A DNA stretch of 64,000 nt from positions 37,683,501 to 37,747,500 of the forward strand of contig OX485805.1 of assembly GCA_950295325.1 (NCBI GenBank). The letters run 5' to 3'. Shown here in pieces: positions 32,620-45,700 of this stretch; the first letter of the stretch is position 1, and every line of letters starts with the position of its first letter. Made by a program: the position numbers and the translations under genes. Source of the stretch: Polytrichum commune (taxonomy: Eukaryota; Streptophyta; Polytrichopsida; Polytrichales; Polytrichaceae). The notes under the pieces are model-generated. The model was given only the letters and a program-made list of their open reading frames with translations, made no database searches and was not told where the DNA came from.

Positions 32620-33570
32620 ATGAGTCTCAGATGCAAGCTTCAACTGTCAATTGTCATAGTATACCGATTGAATAAGTGGACAGCGTTCGAATTTTGTGCA
32701 AAGCAAGCTACGGTAGAAGAGGTGGAACAATTATTCTTTAACAATAGGATGCGGCATAAAGGATTCTTGTGGGACATAGCGAGCGATCACTGTTATTATT
32801 TCAAATGCAATTTAGACAATACATAATGCGATGTACGGGGCGCGACTCTCAATGACAACAGCTAGGCATCTGCAAGGGATCGGCTTAACCGAAAGAAATA
32901 ATTTTATCTTTAATATGTATGTGAAAGTATTTTGTAAAAATGATCAACAAGAGTGGTCCACATTAATACATCCTACCAAACTTTATTACAACACAACAAT
33001 GTCTAAGACAACCAAGATTACACTATATTTTTGTGTTGTAAACAAGAGACTGTGTTGGCTAGCAACTTATTTGTTGGTCAAAGCGAATTAACGTGTAATG
33101 AAAAAAAGTTGTCGGGATATTACACACTAGATACGGTACAATAAGTTGCGCAGTGGTAAATGATCCTCTAGAACGCTAAGACACTGATGACAAAGGCTTA
33201 AAACTGTTACACTCACGCGGTTATTAAAAAACGGCGTAAAAAAACATTTCAAATGGGAGAGAAAGTTTAGTTGGACTTAAGGAACTTAGAGATACCCATG
33301 AAGTTATCCATTAAGTGGTCCGCAAGGTAAATTGGACCGTTGCCGGTGAAAAAAAATTCTTCATCTAGACCTATACGGAATTGATTTGGACAAGAAAGTT
33401 GGTAGAATTGGCATCCGGTGTTCTTCATCTCTGTATTCATGAAGTATCACCACAACGAGAAGGATTTGCATTTGTGGCAAAAGAACTCGTGGCCACCATT
33501 CGAGTACGACTTGTGGGATGGCGCGGAGGATAAAATCACAGCGATTCACGACAAATACATGGACGAGGTA
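32620..33570 (+). pseudogene. Ty3/gypsy integrase remnant
   Basis: Three consecutive blocks match plant Ty3/gypsy integrase in order. The first is a core block (CAKQATVEEVEQLFFNN, then the DIASD position, 32680-32790). The second is the GLTERNN..FNMYVKVF / QQEWSTLI / YNTTMSKTT block (32860-33030), corresponding to the usual QTER..N..L..Y and AYN.T..ST positions. The third is a C-terminal block (FQMGEKV..LDLRNLEIP / RWIGPLPV, about 33247-33345, then HPVFFISVFMKYHH, about 33415-33450) typical of the region before the chromodomain. Stops and frameshifts separate the blocks. LTRs were not located. Confidence 0.75.
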
Positions 33571-36500
33571 AACAATATAAATGTATGATGTGCGAATATT
33601 TGCCATATGAGTATGAGTGGATTAATGGAGTAAACATACCGCATGCTTGAACTCTTATGAAGACCTTTGAAACTAGAAAGATGGTCGTAGCATACGCTAC
33701 AGCGCATGCTAAAACAAACAAACATGTACGAAAACATATCACCACTAGCAAGAAGTTCTCACCCTTTATTAACAACAATGATATCGAGGTGGATGAGGTA
33801 ATAGTGACGAAAATGGAAGAATAATCAAATGACCCATTGGATACACCGAGGTATTCTGAACCGACAAAAAATAAGCGTAGGATGACGGGACCCATTCATG
33901 TGAGGCGTTGAAAAGTTAGCATGTTTATGAATTCCTCTAAGTGTGGGAGGATGAGCATTGCGGTTACCGAGATGAGTTACATGGGGGTGTAAATCAAGTA
34001 CAAATAGAAATTTAAGGGTTGAGAACATAAGTACGTAAAATAAAGACTTAGTCGAACTCGGAGAATGAGTGCCGCTAAAGGGATCTATCGGAGGAAAGTA
34101 TGATGGATTTGGTTGTAACGAGACCAAGGTGCGGGTGTCAAACATAAAGAGAATCTTCCACAAGACACATTTCGGAGCGAAAGCGCATAAATGGCACCTC
34201 ATGTCCCGATGGGTAAACGAGAGAAATGCTTAGCTAACCTTGAACGCATTCTATTACCAACCGGCAATAAATATTCACCACTCACTGCGGCCAGGTGAGA
34301 TCCAAAGAATGTGTGACTTGAGTAGTATCCGTAGAATTGGTGAACCGTGGCATATGAGGAAGTTCACTAAAAGACTGGTGCAAAAGCAAGAAAATGTATG
34401 CGCATTAACCTTTGTCTTAGAGGTCGATGCAAGCCAGAATTGGTCCATTCCGAAGGCATTAAGACTTCACCTTATCGGGGATGAGGTGAGCCGTGCTAAA
34501 AACTTGATGAGGACATCAAGAACTCTAAGTATGACATGAGGTAAGGCCCTCTTAAAGAAATTTAATAATGGACGAACACCTAAAGAATTAGGTGCGGGGT
34601 GAACCGCATCCCTTAAAGTGTAATGCATTGAATCCGGTTGGGAACCACACTTAAGTGGGAGGACCAAGTATGCGGTTGGATGATCCGTACAAAGGGTGCA
34701 CAAAGGGCTTAAATACGTAACTCAAAGGGTAAGGACTTAGGTGGACTCAGAACACACGCAGGGTGTGTGGGAAAGCCCAAGCCTTGGTGCTAGCGGTTAG
34801 CACCTAGATGGCCCATGGGTTGACTACGTGAGACCCCACGAGTATTGGGATCGAAAACGGTCTAGGGTATTGAGATTGTAGGCTCACCTTAACAATGTAG
34901 GTTTGTGTAGGTGAGCTAAGGACTTAGCTACGTGTGGGCGTATGGGACGTAACGTAAAGTGGCGTTACACTAGGAAGATTGGGGTAGAGACCTATTAGGT
35001 CATGTGCGCATTCCTTGCACATTGTTGAGATTAAATCAAAATGAGTGACGCAATGGACAATGAAGGTTGTCAAAGTAATAATTTTTGTGTTTACCGGTCG
35101 TTGCGTGTCATTTAAGCAAGCCAATATAGTTTCATGTCACAATGTATATGAGAGCAAAGGAAGACCCAAGGAATGCACAAGAGAGGAAGGATAGGAGAGA
35201 AAGGAGAGAATTCCTAGGAAAGAACAGAGGAGGAAGGATGCAAGGGAAGGCAGAGATTACTTGTTTCTGGTAGACTACACGGAGTCATCTTTCCGATGAT
35301 GTGGCACCTCTACAGAACTTTCTTTCTCCGAGTATTGAAGAGATAATGGTAACCCCAGTTGGAGGCAAAGGTGGATAAGCCATAGCCTTAGGTGAAATGA
35401 CAGATTGATCTAAAATTCAAAGCATGTATTGGGATGGGCATCATGGGGACAAACTCTCACCTGCGATGGAGGGGAGCGCCTACATCGGAAGCCCAGCTGC
35501 GTCAGGCCCCGAAAACTTACAAATTTGATATCTTTTAGGAGCAGTTCTGCAGTGAGCGTCCTGCAATCGTAATGCAACTAGAGAGCTAGTCCTATCAAAG
35601 ATTGACTTTGCTGTTATAGACAGGATCCCACGAGTTGAATTCTTAAGTCATGTAGGCGAAATTGGGCAAGCCCATCCGGGGTCTGGAATTTTTGCCTTCA
35701 TTGCAAATACAGAATCCCAAGTACCTATATCTGTTGCCCTGAATTCCGCTGAGAGCATCGACTATTGCTCCTCCGAAGCTCACACAACAGTCCGAATAGC
35801 ACTGAATTAAGAAATGCAATAAGCGTATCTATCACCACTTTTGCAATCAAAACAATCTTCAACATACCTTCCACTGCTCCTCCCAGCTACGTTACAAGTA
35901 GAGAGAACTGGGTCTCATTATAGATGGAGACTGTCTTTCTCAGTTTGTGCCCACGTATAGCTAGAAACAGTAGGCACCGGAAGAATATTTGAATCTCACT
36001 TTGCGACGTGTATCCATCTTTCAGAGGTCTACTAGCTAGGGATGCCAGTCTTACCATTTAAAGGAGAGAACCAAGAGTATATTAAAATTTAGCATGATCT
36101 GCAGCGGCTTACATTATTTACCAAGTTGAACTTTGCAAGAACCTGAGATCAAGCACTCACAGTGTGCAGGAAACACAAATGTCTCCGGTCAGCACCAGGA
36201 GGCAATTTGTGGTTGTTAGTTTCTCAAGACCGTTATTTCAATTGATAATCAGTTGCATAATCACCATGGGAACTGGTGAAGACACCATTCCTTCTACTAC
36301 AAAGCTAAAGGATCGTTTTTTCCGTAAATAGATGTATACACCCTGTATTTGTTTCCCTTTCACTCTCGTAGTATTCCTGGGAGAAGTTAGTTACAGTGTG
36401 CGCAGCAGGATGTGCTCACTCTCTACCACTTAAATTCAGGCACCCTGGAAGATATGCATGAAATTACATGTATCACTAATCCTCAAACCTTGCCTCCAAG

Positions 36501-36756
36501 AAATCACACCTTAAAAAAATAGAGCTGCCAACTACCACATCTTACTGCTGCTCCTCACGCACCTGCCTTTCATTGTGTTGGTAGACAGTTTCGCCCTTGA
36601 CTCCACCCTGCAACATGGAGGCAAAGTCATAAAATGGATTTCTCCGAGTGGGTTTCAGGTTCACTTTCCATGCAACTGCAAACTTATAGGCGTTGCTGTA
36701 GTGACTACCCGCCAACTCCAAATTTTCTGTAAGATGTGTTGTGTGCAGACTGGTAG
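33571..36756. other. Repeat-like spacer and clathrin 3' flank
   Basis: 33.6-35.2 kb is probably the 3' part of the gypsy relic (G-rich, no conserved frame). From about 35.2 kb to 36756 it probably includes the 3' untranslated region of the clathrin gene. No further gene seen. Confidence 0.35.
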
Positions 36757-39700
36757 TTAGTATGTTGCCGGCATGCTGCCCACCGGCAAGATTCCATAGG
36801 TCGGCAACCCCTGCATATATCCGTCATAAATCCCACCTGCTCCAGGATTTGGTGGAACTGGTACTGCCAATGGCAAAAGTTGTGGATACATATTCTGCAG
36901 GGAATGGAATTGGATGAGCAACTTTATCGCATTCGTAGGAAATTATATAACCAATCAAAATATAAATGACAGGCATGTAGAATTAGTCCTCTCCTTGTTT
37001 AGTAAAATATAGCCAATGAACTGAACAAGGTTCGTCATACTGCTTCTCCAGCCAGGTGATGTTCTTCCTGTCTTGTTTTGGTGTGTGTATTATCCTCTTT
37101 TTTATGACTCAGGAGCTCAGCGACCTTCACAGAGTACTCCCGAAGAAACTGGTCAAAGTCCAGGGAGAAGTTAGTTGTGTCACCTGCATAATGTTCTAGA
37201 ACCATTTAAGGAATTTTCTAATTCCTCTATCAAAAAGAATGTCACATGAATGCACCGGAAAAAACACGTAAAATTAATCTATAGACTTGTACCTGCAGGA
37301 TGTAAGGATAAGCAAAGTCCATCATGTTGTTCATCCAAGCTAGCTCCAAGGCCACATCCGCACGTATGAGGTCATAGCAGATGTATAAACATGCTGCAAA
37401 ACACTCCTTCTTTCCCTGTGAAACAACACAATACAGTCCAATTAGTTGTGATGTACATAAATTAGAAAAATTCTACAAAGATCCATGTACACTTTAAAGT
37501 TCTAAGTCTCCAGGAGAACAAAGTGTACTAACCAAAATGCGGGAATAAACACGTAAATTACATAAAGTTGAAACAACCTTGGTGTTATTAGTTCTGAGAG
37601 AATTGAAGATGCACCAAATGATGGTAGGATAGGAGACTGTTGTACCTCTAGGAGAAATTGAGATTTCTTACACATTGTTTTCAAACCCACACTAAATACC
37701 AAACATGGTGTAGCTGCCAAGGTGTTTATTGTTCAACAGGGCCTCCATTATATGGACATTACTCTACCAACTAAACAAGGTCTTTTTACAATGGAGTCAA
37801 TGGACTGATGCAATTACGGACTTTAAATCCTGGATCGTCATGTCAATTTCAAAGATCGTTATGTCAACTCTTTGTGTTGCTTCAGTGAATCTACTTCTCT
37901 ACATAGGCTATGATAGTGCCCATAATCTACCAACTTGGGAGGCTGGCATAGCACAATGATAAACTGATCCCTCATATGTTGGTCAAAAAAAACTAGGGCA
38001 AAAGAATTTCCTGACTGCAGACATTAGGCTCCCACATGCTCAGTTTGTTTGAGGATTTGTTTGTGTTAATCTCACCTGAAGGTAGCAGATTAGATACAAA
38101 TTGATGTCGTGTGATCTTGACGGCTTGCATCAAGGCACTTGAGAGGCCTAAGCATTGTGTCCTTGGCTTGTTCACTAACTTCTTTAAAAAATCTGTCGGG
38201 TGGGACAAGTTCGACCTTGAACGTCTTTCCCAACTGACAGGGTGCCCAAGCATGAATCTGGAGTACCATGAACACGTTCTTTTGTTTCAGAGTGAGGATT
38301 GAATTTAGGATCTAGATACAGGTGGAGAAATTACTTCTTTAACAAAGAAATTGAGCAATTCCTCTGCAAACTCGCTGTCCCCAGATTGTGAAGTGGTCTC
38401 CATGGCGTCTTGGTAAAGTTTATCCTTCTTGGAGAGGGCAACAGATTGCTGCCACCTTCCAGCCTTCTTGTAGATGTAAGCAGCGATTCTTCGCATTTCC
38501 AAAAGCTCGTGTGTCTCAATCTGACACCATGGATAAAATAAATATTGCAACAAAACAAAGACATTACAAGTGCTCAAAATGATTCAAATCAGGTCAAAAC
38601 ACTCACCTAAAGCCCCTGATACAATCCCCACAGTTAAGGATTCCACTTGTGTGACTAGTTCATGTTTTGAATTACTGAATCTGCATATTCAGGATTGGCT
38701 ACAAAGAACATCAAACGAGGACTACCCGTTGTGCCATGGTGACCTGGTCGAAATTCTCATACGTATCTATTGACTCCCGCAGTCTCTCATAGTCCTCTTC
38801 TTCAATGTACAGCTCATTCAGTGCCTCGTTTATAGCATGCAAATTGCTACTTTGAACAGACTCCAAATAGGACTTCACCAGCGGCAAATGTCCTGCCTGC
38901 AGAAATCATGTGTAGGGATTACAGTTGATGAAACATGTTCAGGAAATATTTTCAGTATCTTGACACCTCATAAGCTCCACCATTTTGGCGTTGCAACAGG
39001 GCTAATCATCATGGTGCATTGGTATGAAATTTACTAGGTTAGAGGTATTACAGACAAATTTAACCTTCTCTTCCGTACATGGTCACTTTCTTTTACTAAT
39101 TCTAATTTTCAAGGAAACAAAGAGGGCTTACCTTTCGCATGATATCCACTACACGACTGTGATCAACACGAGTTGCCAGAATTGTAAGAAGATCATTGAG
39201 AAGATCTGGATGCTCATTCAGGTAGAAGTAAATTGCCTTGTAATAAATATCCACGGCAGCCACCTTGCTAGCCACATTCTTGAATTGCAAGTGCTCCCAA
39301 GCATCAGGAGAGTGATTCATTATGTTTGCTGCTGCATTGTCATATTCTTCGTACTGAATATACAGGTATGTCAGCTCCTTCCATTGCTGCTGGTCAGCAC
39401 AGATGCGAATAAGCTTTGGAATGTTAATACGTGTACTGAAGAGGTTAAGGTGCTCCATGAGCTTCTCTGGACGATACTTGGCATACAGAATTCCTAGCTC
39501 TGTGAAGATTCCCATGTGTGCGCACTCCAGTCCTATTCCACTTTCCATTAGAGATATGAGCTCGTCAAAGTAACCTTTGTTTTGGTAATACTCGCTGACT
39601 TCTTCCAGGAGGTCCACCTTCGAACCACACAGCAATGATGCATGAATTAGAAATAAACAGCAATTATTTAGAAAGGCATTGGTCCATGAAGTCAGCTAGA

Positions 39701-42700
39701 ACCTGACATCCTCTTCATTAGATTTGCAGAGTAAGGTCGTGTTTGTCACAACCCAATGATTATTAGAAGTGTTCGGTGGCTCCAATTTGATTCTCCAGAT
39801 ACAAACACGCTGTGGATGAGTCACATTTAGGTCATCACTAGCATTAGATGTAAAGACCTTCCAGAGCCTCTCAGACGGTCATGAATATTTACACAGGCCG
39901 TTCGTACCTGCACTATGATTTTCAGGCCACAAATTTGAGCCAGTCGAAACTCCTCAGCATCTACACAAGCAAAACAAAGTTCCCTCCAAGTATTTGAGCT
40001 GTTTGCCTTCTGAGCGGCTTCGACTGCTGCTTGAAATTGGTAAAGTTTGATAAGTGTGCTGGCGAGACGAGCCCAGTTGCAGATGTGAGAAAATACTAGT
40101 TTGACGGAATCATAAAGCTCTTCGCTAAAAAGTCGGTCTCCAACTGCAAGCAGATTTGCCACGTTTGGCTGAGCGAGAATTTCTGCAATGTCCTCAAGCC
40201 TGTCCATTTTAGCGTAGGCGTAGAGAAGTTCTGAGTCCACCTGTGGCTCTTTTACCTTCTGCCTCACCATGTGCAAGTATCTTGCAAGATCGTTGTATGC
40301 TTTCAGCTTTCCAGCTTCTCTAATGACCTCCGGGAACTGGGAAGCATCAGTCGCACGAATGAAAGAGACGATAGCGTCAACAACCAGACCCTCTCTAAGC
40401 TGCGCTTTACCAAGCTGACTCCACACCTCATCCTCTTCCAAGCGCTCGGCAAACTCCATTGCATGCTCAATGCTGTGAAGATTGTCCAAGAGGACGTTAA
40501 TTGCTTGAACATTCAAGTGTAATTTCTTGAAAATTGTGAATGCTTCCTCATACAGCTCTGCTCCTACTGCAATCTCTCCTACAGCCGGACCATCAAAGTT
40601 GTCCAGCCGATTGATATACTCCATGACTCGTGTTTTATCAGCTTTTATGGCTGTTAAAATCAAAAGATTTTGTAAATTAGGATTGCTGCTAAATGCCGTG
40701 TTGTGCAGCACAATTTTCTCAAGAAGTTCAATCAGCTCGTTCGGCAGGTTAGCAGACATGAATGCTTTTACAGTGGCTGAAACTTGCTCGGGACTCTTGC
40801 TCTCTGGAAGAGCTGTGGACACAACCTGATCTATCAACTGCCGCCTGCAACTATTCTCCGGGTCTAGAACCTTGAGCCACAATCCTCCATCCATGCGCTC
40901 CACAACATACCTATCCATGATAACCATGAGAAACATACGAAGATTTAGGAGGTGGGAAGGAGAAAGACGCATCACAGTGGTGTGTGACCTATTTTAGTTT
41001 CCAAACCATAATTGGGATACTGAGGTCAGGAGTGAAGTGCACCTAGCTTGAAGCTTGAAAAGAGAGTTTTTCCTTGTAATGTTCACCAACTCATCGTCGC
41101 ATTGGCCACGCCGATATGCCACCACCGCAAGTGTGGAGTCCCGCTTCTCACAATACTTGCCCACAACCCGAGAGTCATAGTATGGATTCGTGGAGAGGAA
41201 ATGCTCTGGATTATTGTTTGTGTCGACGGCAATTTTCCCCAAAGCATTATGAACGTGAACATCCTGGCTCCCTTCGCTCACAAGATGCTCAAGAAAGGGG
41301 GTCAGCAGTTTCAGCCGATTCCTGAAATAGGTCACGTATTCATTTTAAGACTTTCTAAGGTATCCCAAGAGATAGGAAACCCTCATCAAAGTAGGTGACT
41401 TAAACCATGCAACAGGCGGAGAATATACCTTTTTTCGCACTCCTCCACAAGTGGCTCCACTGGCAATAATGACCGTACCGACAGAATCAATCCCCTGATA
41501 AAATCCTCTGGGCAATCGTCATCCAGTAATTGCCCTACAACTTGCGGGGCTTTGCTTGGGTTTACCTGCGTGTTTAGCAGTTGCAACAAGTACTTTATGA
41601 TCTTTTCCCAGGTTACTTGCAATGTCAGAGGAAGAGATTTCATTTGTAAAAGGCCACAATCTCGATTTATATTACTCAAGAGTTGCGAAGGTATATAGTT
41701 ATATACACCCATTGCTTATTTACCTTCTGGACATAGCCTTCAATGAAACGGAGCATATTGTTAACATAAAGAAAATGCGTGAGATCAGCTACAAAATCAT
41801 GGCGATCACAGACGTTGATAAGAGGGCGAGCATCTTGCAGCTTTGCATCCATCAGGAAATTTTTGGTTTGCTCTGGTGGATAGAAATTGGACTCTCGAGT
41901 AACACGCTCAACTTCCTTGAATTGACCAGTCTTTGCTGCAGCTTCGATATACTTGAAGTGAACCCCTGGATTCTCACTGATTCACCCAAGCACATGTAAG
42001 TTTCAAGAGTTAACAAGGTAGGCCGACAGAAAAGTGGAAACTTCAAAACTTCATCAAAACCGTGGGCACAAAAGTCACGACATGAATACTCTAAGGAGAT
42101 ACAATGGAGCTCCTTGTCACACTGATCTTAAACATTTGGAGTTTTTCAAAATAGAAATGCCAATGTGCTCATCAGAAAAGACTGTACCTACATTATTTTC
42201 CTTCTTGGTAGGTTCCAAAGAAATATTCCACTTACATCCGAGACCGGAAGGAAAAGGTATTCGATATTGAAAGTCAAGATATTAGAAATCGATTGTACCT
42301 GGAGCTCACGCAGGTGCTCAAGAAGAAAAAGAGTCCCTCGTAGGATTTGAACTGATCAAAGAGTTTGATACACGCGTCCATTCCAAGTTGTTCAGTGTAC
42401 TCTTTGGCAACCTTTAGCAATCACGATATGCAGGTTATTTCCTTTACCTTTCAAGTAAAATTTAGGAAAGAAACCAAATATGCGTGTCACGGAAGAAAAG
42501 TGATGAGGTTCAGATTGTACGGAAAATGGCCTAAAAGAGAAGAGAAGAGAGAGAAAAAAAGGGCTCTTATTATTCCTTCGCTTAGTGTGAGATGTGCTAA
42601 ATATCCAGAGAGGAAAAACTACGTCTGCTGGCAACTCTTGAAATACACCAACCTCACACCAACTAATAATATGTGAACAAGACATTGGAGACACTAAGTG

Positions 42701-45700
42701 TACCTGAACGACAATCTGCAGATTACCATGCAGGTTCACCGTTAGGAGCTCCTTCATACAATCTAATGCCCATTCTTTGGAAAGTGTCCCAAAAAAGTCC
42801 ACCAAGGCCTGGGAAAAACAAAATCGTGAAGGTTATCATCGTTTGTACTCGTCTACCCATGTTAAATAATATTTCCGGTCACAGAAACACGGCTGTTTAA
42901 TACTTTACAGTACGCCAATATGATCACAGTCTGTAATCATCAGACAGTGTGGTGATAAGCGTCTATAATCAATAAATAGGCAAGAAGAAAGAGGGATTCT
43001 CCTTACTTGAAGGAGAATGAGGAGCATTATCTCTTCAAGCTCTATGAAGACATGTGAAAACATAATTTGGAATCGGTTGCAAGTGGACTTGAATTCTCAG
43101 TGTTCATGCAACACACCTGAGGCTCAATAGCATGAGTGTTTATGATGACACGTTTGATGTCGCTGAGCTCCGTATAGTGCTGAAAGACCACTCAATAAAT
43201 GAGTGGAATAACTAGGAAATGTCACTGCCTACATCCAGACTGTCGTACTTAGTACTGACTATAAAACAATGCTCAAAAGAGCTGTTTTTATCAAGACTGT
43301 TGACAAACACTTAATGGCATTACTATCTTCAGTAGTCAAACTATTCATGCATTATGCTTTACTGGTGATGACAGAAAGACGGGGAATATTCATCATCTGC
43401 ATAAAGCATAGGTAAACTTTGAACCTGTAGTGCACGGATGTAAACACCAGCCTTCTCACAAAGCTGTGCAATTCGAGGGCGGTCATGATGATGAAAGATA
43501 TCACTTGCCAAGATAGCGTCTGCAACATTGGGGAAGGTAACGAGATTGATCTCCAAAGCCTGAGAAAATAATTATTTCGACGCTGTTAGTTACTCCTGAA
43601 AGTTTTTTGAGGTGATATGCCTCTGAATTTTCATTTGAAGTGATGTCAATCGAACTTCACCTTTGTTTGAAGCGCCCCATGCTCGGGCAAATCGGGCTTG
43701 AGGACTTCAAGTAGGAATGCAGTAGCCTCTCTGATCATATTGCGCTGCGTATAAGACATGCAAAGCAATCGCTAATTCAATACTCAATGAGAGGTGCTGT
43801 ATTCACGCCACATATCTTCCACATGGTCCAGCCGATTCTATACATCCTTTTAAGTAATAGCAATACATGCTATGTGAAAGTCAGGAAAAATTCGTGGTTT
43901 GTACTCTAAGAGGGTTCAATGACTTTACCTCTACCAGTAGAACAAATGAATCAAGCTGCACCATAGCGTTTTTGAATGAAACAGAAACTAAAGAAGGAAA
44001 TACCTGGAGAAAGAGATCTGTAATGGTGTTGTAGTCAACTGGACTACCACCCTCTAGTTGCGCCAACTTCAGTGCAAAGTTAACTGCTCCCTGAGGCATA
44101 GCATTGGCAACGTATATATAAGGCTGTCATGTCAAAATTTAATAGCATTGTACATCAGTATTTTACCACAATTCGAACAAACATTTGAAATTTTGCTAAC
44201 AAAATGGATCGCTTACCTGAGGATCTGTTCGAATGACCGTTTGTAGCAAGGATAAGTAGTCTGGATTGTAACCAACCTGAAGCAAAGATGCTGTGACAAA
44301 AAATTAGCAGACAACACCTTTTGTTTTCAGACATAAATCCGGTAGTAAGCTACTTTCCTTGTCAATGAAATTTGATGAATTTTGGAATCAACCTAGGTAA
44401 ATCCAGAAATTCCATTAATGTGACTATTAGCAAGAAAAATTCAAGGTCTCCTACTTTGTCCATGTTGGCTAAAATGTAACGCTCTCATACTCCTCCACTG
44501 CTGGAAACAGTTTGACTCCACAGATGTGTCGCCTAGCCCTTTACTTATTACCTTTTGTTGGGCAACATGTATCTTAGAATGTGATTTAGAGCAGGCATAC
44601 CTATCATGACTCATGAAGAATCCCTGCACACGGGAAAATGGGTAGCAATCCTAACCATGATGACGTTCAAGTCCAGGTATATCATGCCAAATGCTAAAGA
44701 CTCGTATTGTACCTGTTTGGAGTAAATAAGAATTTTATCAAAATCTCGGCGTTGTGCGAAGGCTGCAACCACCTTTGGAGAAGCCCTAGCCTTGATGAAT
44801 ATCTTTAACGCCAAATCTTTATCTACAGTCTGGGGAAAAGCATGTATGCAGTTAGATATGTGGAGAAAGGAACATAACTCTCTAGCTGTTAAGCACAAAT
44901 TCAGGGCCACAGTTTTCTAGACGAGATGCAATGTGATAGTCTCACAAAACTATTGCATGGCATCCTTGCACTATTGGCTCTTCAGAAATAACATTCTCTT
45001 TTTCCGGGAATATTTTACAGGTAATTGAAGTCTTATGCTGGAATATTGGGTATAAAAACTGTCTCCTTTACCTTGACGAGGTCTCCGAGGTCCTCACTGC
45101 ACTCCAGTTTGTCTTCTGCCAACCAGTTTTCTAGAAGGTGGTTTTTGTTTTGGGCAACAACCAGTTGCGTAAGCTCCAACGACTCAAAAGCGTTAAGCTT
45201 CCCTTTATTTAGCAAAGTTCCGAAGTATCGCAATAGCGGGGAGGTTTGTCCAGCTTGCACTTGCACACTCTGTCAAAATCAAATGATGAGTACGGTGAGG
45301 GTCACAAGGCCGATTCCAAGGCAGCACTCAGAAGCGTGATACAAAAGAAAGACTTCGCCTCAATTAAGACGCAAATTTATGATAAAGCTTATGTAAAGCT
45401 TGAACGCTCAGCTGGAAACTATTCAAATGTCCTCTAGACAGAAAGTGAGGATACCCGAAACTTGGCTATTGTTTCTGGAGTACGAAGAATGCCTTGAGGT
45501 GACTCTGCCGCAAGCTCTGCTGCCTCACTATATTTTAGTTCAGAGAACAGCTCTTGAAACCGTTGCACAATCTGTGTCACCTTATAAGATCAGAAATTAT
45601 TTTTTGGAAATTATGAGAGCATGAAAGGCAGTATAAAAATTAGGTCACAAGCGTCTCGAAACAAGAACATTAGCATTCGTACCAATTTGTGACATTGTCA

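Noticed and set aside
38090-38275. Minus-strand frame inside the clathrin intron between exons 27 and 28
   Set aside because: It matches no part of clathrin, has no splice partners and lies between two exons that join perfectly without it.
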